Shown here: in pieces, positions 1-12,837 of the stretch
Numbering within the stretch: the stretch's first letter is position 1
How the letters are laid out: every line of letters starts with the position of its first letter
Source of the DNA: Metaphire vulgaris
Lineage: Eukaryota; Annelida; Clitellata; Crassiclitellata; Megascolecidae
Assembly: GCA_018105865.1 (NCBI GenBank)
Contig: CM030867.1
Span: 12,784,458-12,848,457 of the forward strand
Length of the DNA stretch: 64,000 nucleotides
Direction: 5' to 3'
Position numbers and translations under genes: made by a program
The notes under the pieces: generated by a model
Database searches by the model: none
Seen by the model: only the letters and a program-made list of their open reading frames with translations
Told to the model about the DNA's origin: nothing

Positions 1-594
1 TTTATAAAGGCATTGATTTTAGCCAGAAAGAAAAATATTTCTTTAATAAATTCAAGTTTATATTTGTTTAGTCTTGCCTTTTTATTTGGCTCTTTTCCTA
101 ACAGCAACAAAATATTAATGTTCTATTGACAATTATATATACAAAAGCAGCTACAACTAGAGATGATTGATTCAACTAAGCTGTAATAAAAATTTTAATT
201 AGGGTTCAGCTAAGAAAATAATTTTTAGGTAGAAAATATAATTAATGAAAATTATTTGATTTTGAGTTTACAAACGAAATATTGTATTTAATATCCTGTT
301 AGCAGATTTTGAATCGATTGGAGTTTACTTTTTGGAAGATTAAACATTTGCAGTAGTCTTGAGTGAACTATTGAAGTGGCCCCGCCAGTTTTAATATCAA
401 GGTAGGGACGGGCGGCGTAGATCACGAATGTGAGCATAACAGGTAGGCCTCAAAGCTCCATACTCACACCCTACCCCATGCCCCGAGTTATATGGATGGC
501 TGTCAGCAGCAGTTTAAAGGGACTGCATCCATAGAATGCATGAGACTGCATAGAGCGTGGTCAGTGGTCACGTGGTCTTCGTTCGCCTCTTAAG
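1..594 (+). promoter_or_regulatory. Upstream region of the integrin alpha gene
   Basis: No coding exon is visible here. The first 350 bases are AT-rich; from about 400 the composition becomes more mixed. A palindromic E-box CACGTG lies at 569-574, 21 bases before the start codon. The start context AAGATGGCG at 592-600 resembles the YY1-type element often found over animal start codons. No TATA box at a convincing distance was seen, and the transcription start cannot be placed. The stretch at 400-480, rich in GGTAGGG and CACCCTACC, could be an old repeat. Confidence 0.4.
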
Positions 595-2918
595 ATGGCG
601 TCGTTTGTCCGTGGCGTCTGGTCGTCGTTCTTCGTCGGATTTTTCTGCTCTTTTCTTCAGTTGTATTCGCTGATCGACGCTTTTAACCTCGACGTCGATC
701 TTCCAATCGTCAAGAACGGCGATCGAAACGCATATTTCGGCTTCTCAGTGGCTCAGCATTTCATTCGAAATCAGTGGAGGAACCTCAACGACCCTTGGTT
801 AGGAGAGAGAGAGAGAGAGTGTGTGTGTGTGTGTAATGTAATGTGACATTTGTATAGCGCCTCTTATATTTCTACTCAGAGGCGCTCTAGTCCTAGCATT
901 GGAGTCGCGGGGTAAAGTAATGAGACTAGCTTTTGCATTGAGCAGAGCGAGGGAGTAAGAAGTGATTCCCGAATAGTTAGTTAGTTAGTTAATATGCCAA
1001 CTTATATAGCGCTATAGTCACAGCAGGCCAAGATCAAGAACGCTTTACAGATTGCACTTAAATGAGATGTTAAACAAATGCGTCTTTAGTCTGGTAGCAA
1101 ACATTTCTAGACTAGTCGCGTTAGTCACAATGTCAGGCAGCAAATTCCAGAGGAGGGGATTCCCCCGGGTGAAAGACCTCTCCCCAAATTTCACTGTCTT
1201 AGATGGAGGGGGTACAACCAATTGGACCCGATTACATGAACGAAGCTGCCGCCGACAGTAAGCGATGGCCTAATCACAAGTTCAGCCAAGTAGACTGGGC
1301 AGGCGGGATCATTGAGGGCCCGGAATGTCAGGCAGCATCTAATGGATCCATCGAATGGATGGGTTTAAGGCATTCCAGAGGGAGGGTCCAGTCACTGCAA
1401 AAGCCCGACGCTGGGTAAGAGCAAGCAGTGCGTGATCTGGGGACATAAGCACTCTTCTGATCAGTGGAGCGGAGCTGACTATGAGCAGCGGAAGAGGGTG
1501 ATTTGACAAGCTCAGTAATGTAAGATGGTGCCTGTCCTCAAGTGCTGCAGAAACAACAATTGTTTGAATTTAATGTGGTCTGAAATTGGAAGCCAGTGGA
1601 GGGTGTTAAGCATAAAGTCTGAGATGCTAGAGTAGCGAGGAGCTTTAGCCACAAGACAAGCCGCAGCATTTGTGACAGATTGCAGAGTGGAGAGCAGGCT
1701 TTTGGGCAGACCAAGATAAAGAGAATTGCAATAGTCTAGCCTACTAGCCACAAAAGCATGAACCAACGATTTGGCTGCAGATAAAGAAAGCGAAGTACGA
1801 ATAACCCTAATTTGCCTAAGTTGGTAAAAGCAGGATCAAGAGAGTCTATCAAAATGCTTCTTGAAGGTCAAGTTACTGTCAAAGTAAATTCCATTTTTTA
1901 TCACTTCACTTCTTCTTTATTTATTTCTCCATAATTATTCCACAATTTACAAAACATGTAAACAAAAATAACAGGTACATAAGCTTATGTACTTGTCCAA
2001 TAATAACATTGTAACAAATCAAATTGAAAAAGAAATAAATAAATGGTTACTGAATGGATCATGGATCCCGCAAAAAAGTAACCAGTAGGGCCTACATATG
2101 AAATTTTATAATGATAGCAGACATAAGTTAAGAATTAGTTTAATAATTTGAATGTAGGTAAAAAAATACACATAGCATATAAGTGTCTGTATCAAGGTAG
2201 ATTAAAGATTACAGTTAAAAATATGTCTAATCCTGTAGAATTATTTGTTTAAGTCTCTTTTTAAACAGTGTTAGGTTTGGTATATTTTTAATCTGAGTAG
2301 GGAGATTGTTCCATGTGTGTGGGCCATATATTTTTATTGTGAAAAGTCTAGTATTAGTTCTTGCAAATGGAATAGATAATTTATCACTATTTCTTACATT
2401 GTACATGTTTTTTTTATTTATCAAGGTTTTTGATAGAATTTGAGAAAGATAGATTAGGAAAGAGAGAGTTCAGTAAGTCATAATCAATTTTTGAGTGCAG
2501 TTGTTTAGTATCGAGCCAATTTCAGCCAAATAAGTTGAGTTTTATCAGGGTTCAGTCAAAGTAACATTTATTTTATTTGCATTTGGATGTGGTTATATTG
2601 TCAATAGATAATTTGCAGGTAATTTTGAATAGTTTGCCAGTGCAATTACTGCAATATACCTCTTTAGTTTCAACTTACATTTACTAGTGCTTTGTGGCTG
2701 TTGGAAATTTCCAGAAATCAAGAATTAGAAGTTACTGGTATGAGACCTATCTTGGTGCACCAAAGTGTGCGATTTAATGTCCAAAACTCACTGAAACTCA
2801 CTACGAGCATCTATTGATTTCAAAAATTTTCCGGGGTTATAGCCCAGACCACAGGCTTTTCTCACGAATTTGTGGGTGTGTCAATGTCCAGTCTTGAGTC
2901 TTATATGGCTAGTTTTTG

Positions 2919-2952
<34 letters not shown>

Positions 2953-3240
2953 TAGATAAATCTCTGTCGGACCCCCTGTTTAGGGGTAGGAGAGGAAAGG
3001 GGGAAGCTGCTTCCAGCAGCCAGGGGGATGGGCGCCCCACCACAATCTACCGGCTCTTTGTCTGTTCACGGGACCTATATTTATAGGGATCTCATACTAC
3101 CTTAAGGAAGGTGTGCTAAACTTCAACTAACTATAAGTCTCTAACTCAATGACGCCTAGCGCCACCTACTGAATATCCTACACTCAACCTCCCTAGACTT
3201 TTTATATACATCTCAAGCAGTTATTATTACTAAGGAACCT

Positions 3241-3294
<54 letters not shown>

Positions 3295-5840
3295 CGGTAT
3301 TATTATTCATTTTTTTCATTTTAATAACTATCTACCTTACCATCAGTGCCACCTAAAGACTATTGGAGAAACTACTTATAAAGAACTTTTATACTTTAAG
3401 TTAGTCTTTAACTACCGGTATTCTTTATTATTAGACCTTAGGCTAATCTATCTTTGCTATTATAATAATTTTGCCAAACTACATAATACTATCTAGATTA
3501 TAATACTAACACTGTCAGCCAGAGTATTTCACATGGCAGAATACTAATACGTGTAGGCCTATTTGAACTTTGAGAAGAAATATTAGTGGGCCCCTATTTC
3601 TGACAGAATTTAACGATGACCTTGCTTCGTTCACGGTTGATAAGATTTGGCTGCGCAAACTTGCCTAGTAGCCTATAAATTCAATCTACTCAATGAACTG
3701 AACTTGTCGCTGCATGGAAGAGATTCAAACATCTTGAGAAGTCATGACAAGATAGCATAAAAAGGAGCTCCATTTATGGAAAGCTTGAATAACAGCAGAG
3801 TTTTAGGCTTGCTTTCGACCTTGGATGATTAAACCAGTAACAATTTGAATACACAACATATGTTATGACTCTTTGGATACAAAAGAGACTGGTTAAAAGG
3901 CTTTTAACCAGAGTCTCTTTTGTATCCAAAGAGTCAATAAAAGGGCAAGCAAAGAGACTGCAACTGTGCATATGCTTGTGTGCAATTGTACACCAGTCCA
4001 TGTCAGTTTATGATTGTACAACTTTATTCTTTTTGTTTAGACCTGTTAATCTGTTGTGTTTGATAATAAACACACTTTTGTGATCAACTATTGTTGAGTG
4101 TGCTGAATGTGTAGGTGACTTTATCAGCAGTTTATATGTTTTATGGTTTTTACTTAAGAAGGATTAGCTTATATAGTATGCTGTTGACATTGCTTTTTTC
4201 TGAGATAAGAATATAAAGAATAAGAAACGGGTTTTAAATGTTTTAGTTTCTCCCACTTGTTAAGACCACAGTGGTTGCTTATGTAATTGATGATATTTAC
4301 TGGGTAGACAACAATTATGGACATTCCTTCCAAATGACAAGTAGTACATTCATGAACAGTCTACGCAAGATTAGGTTCTGGAGTGACTTAGTGAGTGAAA
4401 CCTATTTTCTCTACTGAAAGTGCCTCAAAAATTAAGGCTCAGTTATTATGGACAGCCATTCTACTTTGATTCTTGCTTCCTGTTTACGTACATCTATTTC
4501 TTGATTCATCATCACTTCCAATACTTAGACCTTGCTCTAGGAATGTGCATGTGCTCTGAGCTAGCACATATTTTAGTCCGACCGACAGCATCTATTTAAA
4601 GCAGCAGCCAGATCAGCAGCTATTTTTAGCAGATTACCAATACAACAAAAGAAGCAAGAAGTTGCACTTGAAAATAATAGTAGAGACTAGAAAGGCATCT
4701 GTCATAACAGAAGTGGTGAGCTTTTTTTCCAGACATATGTACAGTAGTTCAGTGTTGTTCCATAATTTGGGGGGGGGGCACATTCTTCATTTTCTGTGCA
4801 TCCTCATAATGAGAAATTAGTCTAATAGTTTACATGTAGCATTTAAGACAAACAGCCAATTTCACAGCCAAAACTCTCAGATGTTTCTGACCAAATATTT
4901 TTTAGCAAATTTTTATGCAAATTTTTAATTCCAGATTGTTATGTTGGCCATGAATCCATGGTGCCGTGTAAGACAGAAATGAATTCTTTATTCCCTTGGG
5001 AAGAATTTTACCTTGCCAAAATCTTTCCAAATTTTTCCAAAATGCATAAGTTTCTATTTAGAGTTGCACCTTCAATTTCTCTCTAATATAGTGTACTGCC
5101 CTTTAAAGAACTAGTTTGAATTTCTTGTTGTCAGAAAGTAATTGCATTTGCATTATCTGTTATACTGTATAATTAACAAGAATAATTTGTTCTCTTTTTC
5201 CCTGGAGGATATTGGTTGGAGCACCAAAAGCTAATGTTACTGATGCCTCAACACCTTCCCACTTGCAAAGAGTTTCCAGCCCTGGAGCAGTCTACAAATG
5301 TCCTTTCTCATCGAACTTCAACGACTGTACATTAGTGAGAATCGACCAAAGTGGTATGAAGCTATTTTACCTTCAGTTTTCTCTTTCAAGTTTTCAATTT
5401 CATTTGAATTTTTTTGAAAATGTCTGTTTTACTATTAAATATTGATGCAATATATTGACTTTAATTGACAAAATGTTCCTTGTTTGCTATATTCAACTTA
5501 TTTCTATAATTAACGAGTTAGTGATCACTATATCTTATACTTGAATTACTATACTTATACTTGAAAAGTTATGAGATATTTTGAGCTTTTTGACTTGAAA
5601 ATTTAGCATTTTAGCATAAACTGCTTCTTCTAATAATGTATATTGATGTATTTTGCCTCTTTTGTTGCTGAATGTGTTACTTTATATAATATAAAGTAAC
5701 ACATTCAGCAACGAAAGAGAATTATATACTGATTTTGGCTTTCTAGGGTGTGTTTTAGTCTTGGGGGAAAGATCTTGTCATTATAGAGACAGCAGCAGTG
5801 TGTGTGTGTGTGTTTGTGTCCTCCTTTCTCAACCAGAGCT

Positions 5841-5875
<35 letters not shown>

Positions 5876-8800
5876 TGTCCTCCTTTCTCAACCAGAGCTT
5901 GCCACCAGTGTTTTAGGAATCTAAGTGGAGCTCAGGGCCAGTACAAGGCAACAGTCTTGGGGCCAGTAGTTATCCAGCCTGTGATGAGTGGAGAGGTGGA
6001 GAGTAGGCCTTAGGCTGAGTGTGGCTGTGCCTGTGTGTCAGACGGAATCAGGCAAGGCCCAAAGTATTCTGTGGGTTATGGCAGAGCCGCCTATATTTAG
6101 AGGAGGCTATGGTTGTGGTGACTGATAGACGGGGGGGGGGGGGGGGAATTCGCAGGAATAGGAATGCTGACTGCTGAGATTTCTTGCCAAGCAGTTGGCA
6201 AGCAGTTTGTGGAGGGGGAAGAGGGGATGTAGCTAGCGTGAACAGTGTTTCCAACTTTCCATCATTAGATTAGACATCGTGACTCACAGGGTGGCAGCAT
6301 ATGCAGATTTCGTTATTTGTTTTTCTTTCTTTCCAGCTTTGTGACGTCCACAACAAAATAGACCGCCATGCAGAACTGTTTTATTAATTACATAGCCTAC
6401 CTTGGTTCCCAACTCTAAACAATGGAGCAGAGTGCTTAGGTCCTAGGACTGAAATTTCAGATGTGGAGCTCTGTTCAGGATAACGGATAAGCGTCCCTGT
6501 TTTGGGTCTTTCATAGTATCCCTCTTTTACTTAGAATTTAATTGCCTAACAGTGAGGAAAGATTACCTTCTTTATATAAGATGAGAAACTTTATCAAAGT
6601 GATCGATTGTTTTTGATGATGATTGGCTTCTGATCATTTGCGCATGCATTGATTCATCCCATCATGTATCACAACTAGAACGTATAAAAATCTGCTGTTG
6701 TTATTGTTGTTGTCTTGGAAAAAGTTGTAATCTTATTGGATTCCAGACCCATCATGCCCTGAAAACTGTTTTGTAAGGGGTTGGTATTTGAATAATAAAT
6801 TGAGACTGTGGCTTTTAAATTTTTTGAAAAATGGTCCCTAAGCATTGCACTTGGTGATGTAGCTATTGCATATGCTTATCACAATTCAGTTAAAACAAAA
6901 TATTTGTGTTAAATGACCTCTTATGATTGAATATAATTACTGAATAATAAACAAAAATAATGGTAATTGCAGTGGAAAGTTTCTCCACTGAGAGCTATTG
7001 AAATCACACTATGGTAAAGGACATCAGCCATTGGAGAGTATGAAGGGGCTAACAGTTCTGCCAGCAGTCACACTTGAAGAAGGTCTTGTAGACAAAAGCA
7101 TGCTTAGTTATATATTCAACATGGTTGGGTTTTGTTGAGGTCTTGTGGCCCTGTCTCATGATAGACGCAGCAGACGACTGATGCTTGTTTTTCTTTTAAC
7201 TTCAGATGATTCCATCCCTCTTTCTGATAAATCTGACCAGTGGTTGGGCGTTGCTGTTGCCAGTCAGGGTACTTTGGGAGGAAAGGCAGTTGTAAGTTGT
7301 ACATCAATCGCAGTGTCATTATGCATAGTAAGGAATTATTGGTCATTTTAATTGTAATGGGAATTTCTTTCTAGTGACCAATTAGAACTTGATATATGTT
7401 TTCTGTGATAAGGCATGTGCTCATCGATATAAGAAATATGGTCCATCCTTTCGATTGGGTCTTGGCTTCTGTATCTCAATGACAAATGATCTGGAGGAAG
7501 ATGAGTATTTTGAGCCATGTCTTGGAAAGCCATCAGACAAAGGGCATGGACAATATGGATTATGTCAGGCAGGAGCAAGTGTTGTGATCAGCAAGGTGAG
7601 TAACTGCAGCAGATGCAGCTCATCACATTTGAGGAAAATCCTATTTTATCTAAATTACAACTTTATGATTGCCTTCAATACTCTTTTATAGGTTGAAAGA
7701 TTTTGGATAGTATTACTTTGCCTAAGTGACATAATTGGCTAATCTAAGCTCTGGTTAGAATATTATTTTCAACAGACCATTTCAATGGTTATTTTTCTAG
7801 GATGGTGACCTGGTGATTGGTGCTCCTGGGCCATTCAATTGGAGAGGAGCAATTTACAAGAACATTGTGCAGCCTTCACTTACGGATGATGCAAAATGGC
7901 TGTCAAGCCCTGTTGAGGACTTGATACCAGGGGTTCCTGGTCCTGAGCCTGCAGTTGGATTTTACTCCTACTTAGGTTTGCAGTGGATGTTTCCTCTCAG
8001 TGTACCTGAGACCGTCTAAAAGGCCAAGAATTTATCAAAACCGTATTTTTATTAAACACTGTTAAGCATTGTATTACAGATAAGTTTTATTTTGCATTTT
8101 CATTGACAAAACTTCCTAACAGCACATTATAATCATTTCTCCACTTAAGATTTGCCTGAAATTGTTATTTTCACTTTATGTGGCACTCTGATAATAGTGT
8201 ACTGGGGCATTTGCCTAAAGCACTTTCAGTACTCTGTTTTAGTGTGACTGTTTGGTCCGGTATTTATTTGAGCAACTCAGACACCTTTGATATACCATTT
8301 TTAAATTTTTACTTCAAATAAGTAGACATATGAATGCACTTTATAGGAATATCATTGATTGTCAACTGTCAGAATGAAACCTGGAAATGCTGAATTTCCA
8401 GAGCACCCAAAAATGATTATTGCCTGGATGATTTCTATTTTCAAGGTTTATCGGTTAAAGTTGGTTACATTATCAATGGCAGAAAGACCTACATAGCAGG
8501 TGCACCAAGGTCGAAGGACTCTGGGCAGGTGCTGCTCTTTGAACCTGATGGAGATTATTTGCGAGTGAAAGCAAAACATTACTTGACCGGAGAACAGTTT
8601 GGATCCTGCTTTGGTTATGACATTGCAGTTGCGGATTTCAACTCAGATGGGTGAATGTCATTGGAATGGATTTTCTTGTTTTGCATTTTAACTTTGCACT
8701 AATAGAATTATACAAAATCATTGATGAGGTGGAGTTTTCAAGAACATTCTTATCATCACTTATGACTGATAAAAGATGGCTGCCGAGTCCTGTTGAGGAC

Positions 8801-11800
8801 CCTATACCTGGTGTTTCTGGCCCTGATCCTTCAGTCTTTTCGCATTAGTTATACAGCTATGGATATTGTTGGCTTTGCATAATATCACACAATTTGAGCA
8901 TGGATTTAGAGATGCACAAGCTGGTTTCCATGGCCTTTTTTCTGGTCTTGACCTCCTTTTTGGCCATAACCTCTCATCACTGATGATACTGAAACCAGTG
9001 TGATTTTTGTTAATGAAAACAAAAATGTAAAAATAATGAATTCGTTAGTGAAACTAAAACAGAAAAAGGAAAGGTATTAGAAACTGAAACGAAACTAAAA
9101 TGAGAAAGCAAAAACGATTTTGAAACTAAAACGAAAAAGCAAAAGTGAATTCAACAATAAAAATCTGAAACTGATATAAAATCAAGTATAACTTCACATA
9201 GAAATGTTGCAGCTCTCACATTGCCTTTAAACGGGCATGAAATCAGCCCAGTAACTGATAATAACAGGCTATAATCAATGAACTCTAGCATGCCTATTGC
9301 CTAATGATGTCATTTAGGATTGCTCTATGTAAAGCGCTATGGACTTTGGCCCCAGCTATGTTACCGCGCTATTTAAGCTATTTAAATTGTCCTATAGAAT
9401 ACAATAGGATCTAAGAATCGAGAAACCGCATGGCCCCTAGTTGAGCATGCTGTATCCTGGGAAACGATGACGTCACCCACGGACCACGTTCCAGATGATG
9501 CATCCTGATGATGTGTTTTAATTTGATAATTATCAGCATAGTGTTTACGGTGGACCAAGGAAGATTCACAAGTCATGATAAAATCAACACTGCTGTTTGA
9601 TATATAGGTTTGACTAAGTTGACTACAGACATTTAGATACTTGTTCTGAAACAAAATAAAATAAGAACTTCCAAAAAACAAAAATTCCTGAAAACTTAAA
9701 CTAGGCTAAAACAAAAAATACCGGTAGTAGAAAAACGAACACTAAAAACTAACAAATAAAATGAAAACGAAACTGAAAATTAAAAAATAAATGGAAAACT
9801 AGAATGAAAACAAAAACGAAAAATTGTTAAAAAAATAAAAATGAAGCTCAAAGGAAAAAATAAATGAAAAACTAGAACGAAAACAAAAATAAATCAATAC
9901 AAAAGTTACACTGACTGAAACCTACGAAGCTCTTAATCTTCGAGCTCTGATATTTGAGATGTTTGAGCTCTTGATGTTAAGTTTCTGACGTCCCTGACTT
10001 AGTTTAACTGACTGGTCGTTCGTCTTGTGCCTTATGGTACCTCTGAAGTTAAATTCTAAAAGACCTATTTGGTACTCCTGCAATAATGATGGATAACATC
10101 TATTTACTTTGTTAAATCTTCTGGTTGAGAAATACTCAAGATGTCAGTTTTACTTCAGAATGTGTAATCTTTCTGAAACTTAGATCTAATGACAAATGCA
10201 TTATTTTGCTTTAGTAAACAGGACTTAGTCATTGGAGCACCATTCTACTATGGAGTTGGAGTTGGTGGTGCCATCTACATTTACATCAATGGGCCTCACG
10301 TATGGCAGTTACAGCTTGTCAATATTTTTAAAGCTCAATATCATAGACATCATCAATCATCATCAATGCCGTCGCGATGCTTCTGCATGCCTTGACAGTC
10401 TCAATATGGATCTCCTTCTAGTGCGTCTGGTCTGGTATAAGTCTTGTGGCTGCCTTTACATCTAGTTGAATTTCAGTGCAGTCTTCTCTTCTGTTGTCTG
10501 GCCATCTTTTCCTCTTACATCCTCTTGATCATTCTCCTGCAACTCTTCCAAGCAGGGCTTTGTATGGTATTCTGTTTCTATCTATTATTCTGTGGACATG
10601 TCCAAAGAATCTCAGCCTTCTGTCTTGAATTATGTTGGTTGCCGTTCATTCTGTTCCTAGCCGTTTTCTGATATCTATTTCTTTGGTGCTCCCTCTTGGA
10701 TATGCCATCTATTGTTCGTTTCAAATGCCTTTAGTTTTTGCTCTGACTCAGATGTGAGCATCCATATCTCTGAGTTGTATAGTAGAACGCTCAGCACCAA
10801 TGAGTTATGTACATGGATCCAAAACAATTCCGAGCAACTGGAAAAATATAATTATTTCAATACAAAAAAAGAACGAAATGGTATCTGATAGCTATAAAGG
10901 TATAAGTCTTCTATGCAATATCATAGCGATGAGGATTAACTTAGAGTTATTGGCTATTGAATGTAGTTTAGATTTATTCAGTTTGATTTCAAAAGTACCA
11001 GAATGTCAACAATGCTTTTAACCTCTGTCTTATTAAGGGCATTACTGAAGCAACAAAGTATTTGCGCATCACAAGTCGAAAGATGAAGGAGGTAGAATGT
11101 CTGAAGCTTGACTGCCAGAATGCCAGATTTGGATTTGTCTTGGCCAGCATTGGTGATATCAATCGAGACGGATATGAGGGTGAGCCTATTAAGTTATGCA
11201 ATAATCTGACATGCATTTAAGTGGGAATTCATGTTTTTTTGTCACTGGATTTTGTTACAGTGTGGCAGTTGTTTGTTTCCCAAGACTTCAAGATGATTTT
11301 TCCTTTGAAACCCTTCAATCCGGATCATTCGCCCTAGCATCTTGCAGGAAGCTATTCACTGTGGTTATAGAGATGCAGGTTTACTCTTTGATTTCTGTGA
11401 ATATGTGTTCAAGTTTAACTTGATGTCTTGGAGTGGAGCATGAGACTAAAGACTGATTTGATGTTATATTTTTTAATAGTATATGACAAAAGGGAAGAGA
11501 CAGAAAACTGATATGGAAAAAGCATAGATAGTTAACATATAAATGACCTTTTATACATCCAGTGGTTAAAGTGGTTAGTTGGAGGTGCCGGGGCCCTGTG
11601 CTGTGAAAACCCTGGGCCCGGGATATATTTGTTGGGGCCGATCAATGAGGTGCCGGGGCCCATAACAGAGGTGCCGGGGCCGGGCCCCGGCCCACTTTAA
11701 CCACTGTCTACACCTAATTGTAAATTACCCATTTTAGACTTGGCCGTTGGTGCACCTTATGAAGGAGATGGTGCAGTCTATATATTCCATGGCTCTCCTT

Positions 11801-12787
11801 CAGGACTCAAGACAGATTTCTCTCAGCGCATCTACGCTTCTGACCTACCATCTGCCAGTCCATTGAAGACGTTTGGCTATTCGTTGTCTGGTGGTGAAGA
11901 TTTGGATTTTAATGGATATCCTGATCTTGTTGTTGGTTCTTTTGATGCGGGGAAAGTTGTTATTCTGCGAAGTCGTCCGGTGATCAATGTGAACGCGTCT
12001 TTTAGCAGCACTCCGAAGAAAATAGCCCCAAATGTTAAAAGTTGCCATAAGGACAACAGAAAGAACAACTGTTTTGAATTGGTCTTTTGCTTCAAATACA
12101 CGGCTGAACCAAAAGAGAGGTGCAGATTGTCATTGAATGCACTTTGGCTGCTGTAATATAATTGTGACGTTGCTATCTCTTGTGATGGTCGTAATAGGTT
12201 TGTTTTTGTCAGTGAATTACTATTTACTTTTCTTTCTTACTGAGAAGCTAGTAGTGGAGTTAGCAGAAGTGTTGACATCAGGAGTTGCTACTCATAATAC
12301 TATCTTTATCTATCATACAGTTGACTCGAGTTGAGTATAAATAATGATAAATATTTCATCCGATACCAGCTGAATATGAATTGTAACTCTTCAGTGATAT
12401 TTCATTAAAACTTGTGATTTTCTTCAAATGATGCATTGGAAGCCAGAAATATTTCCAAAAAATGTGGCCACATTCAACCTTGTTTTTTTAAATTTCTACT
12501 TTTTTGTATGCAACCTGGTATTCAGGCCTTTTGCTCAAAGCGTTTTGCTGTATTTGTTTGTAGATTTGCTGGTCCAGTTGACATTGAATACAGAGTGGAA
12601 GCGGAAAAATTCACTGGTGCAAAGATTGTCCGTGTTTTCTTCAAGGGCGCTCCAAATGAGGATGATTTCTTTATAGAACGCAAGTCAGTCCTTCGAGCAC
12701 AGAATGCAGAGCAATGCATCAGTCAAATAGTTTATGTGAAGGTTTGTTGCATGATTCACCCTCAGTTAGAAATAGAGTGATAGAGTA

Positions 12788-12837
<50 letters not shown>

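Larger units (their letters stand above)
798..5207 (+). other. Intron 1 of the integrin gene
   Basis: Starts with the donor GTTAGG, followed at once by a GA then GT microsatellite (802-834). It holds two decayed LINE tails on the minus strand, inverted AAT/ATT microsatellites, a long hairpin and a G run at 4771-4779. The rest (about 3940-5200) shows nothing recognisable. Confidence 0.7.
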
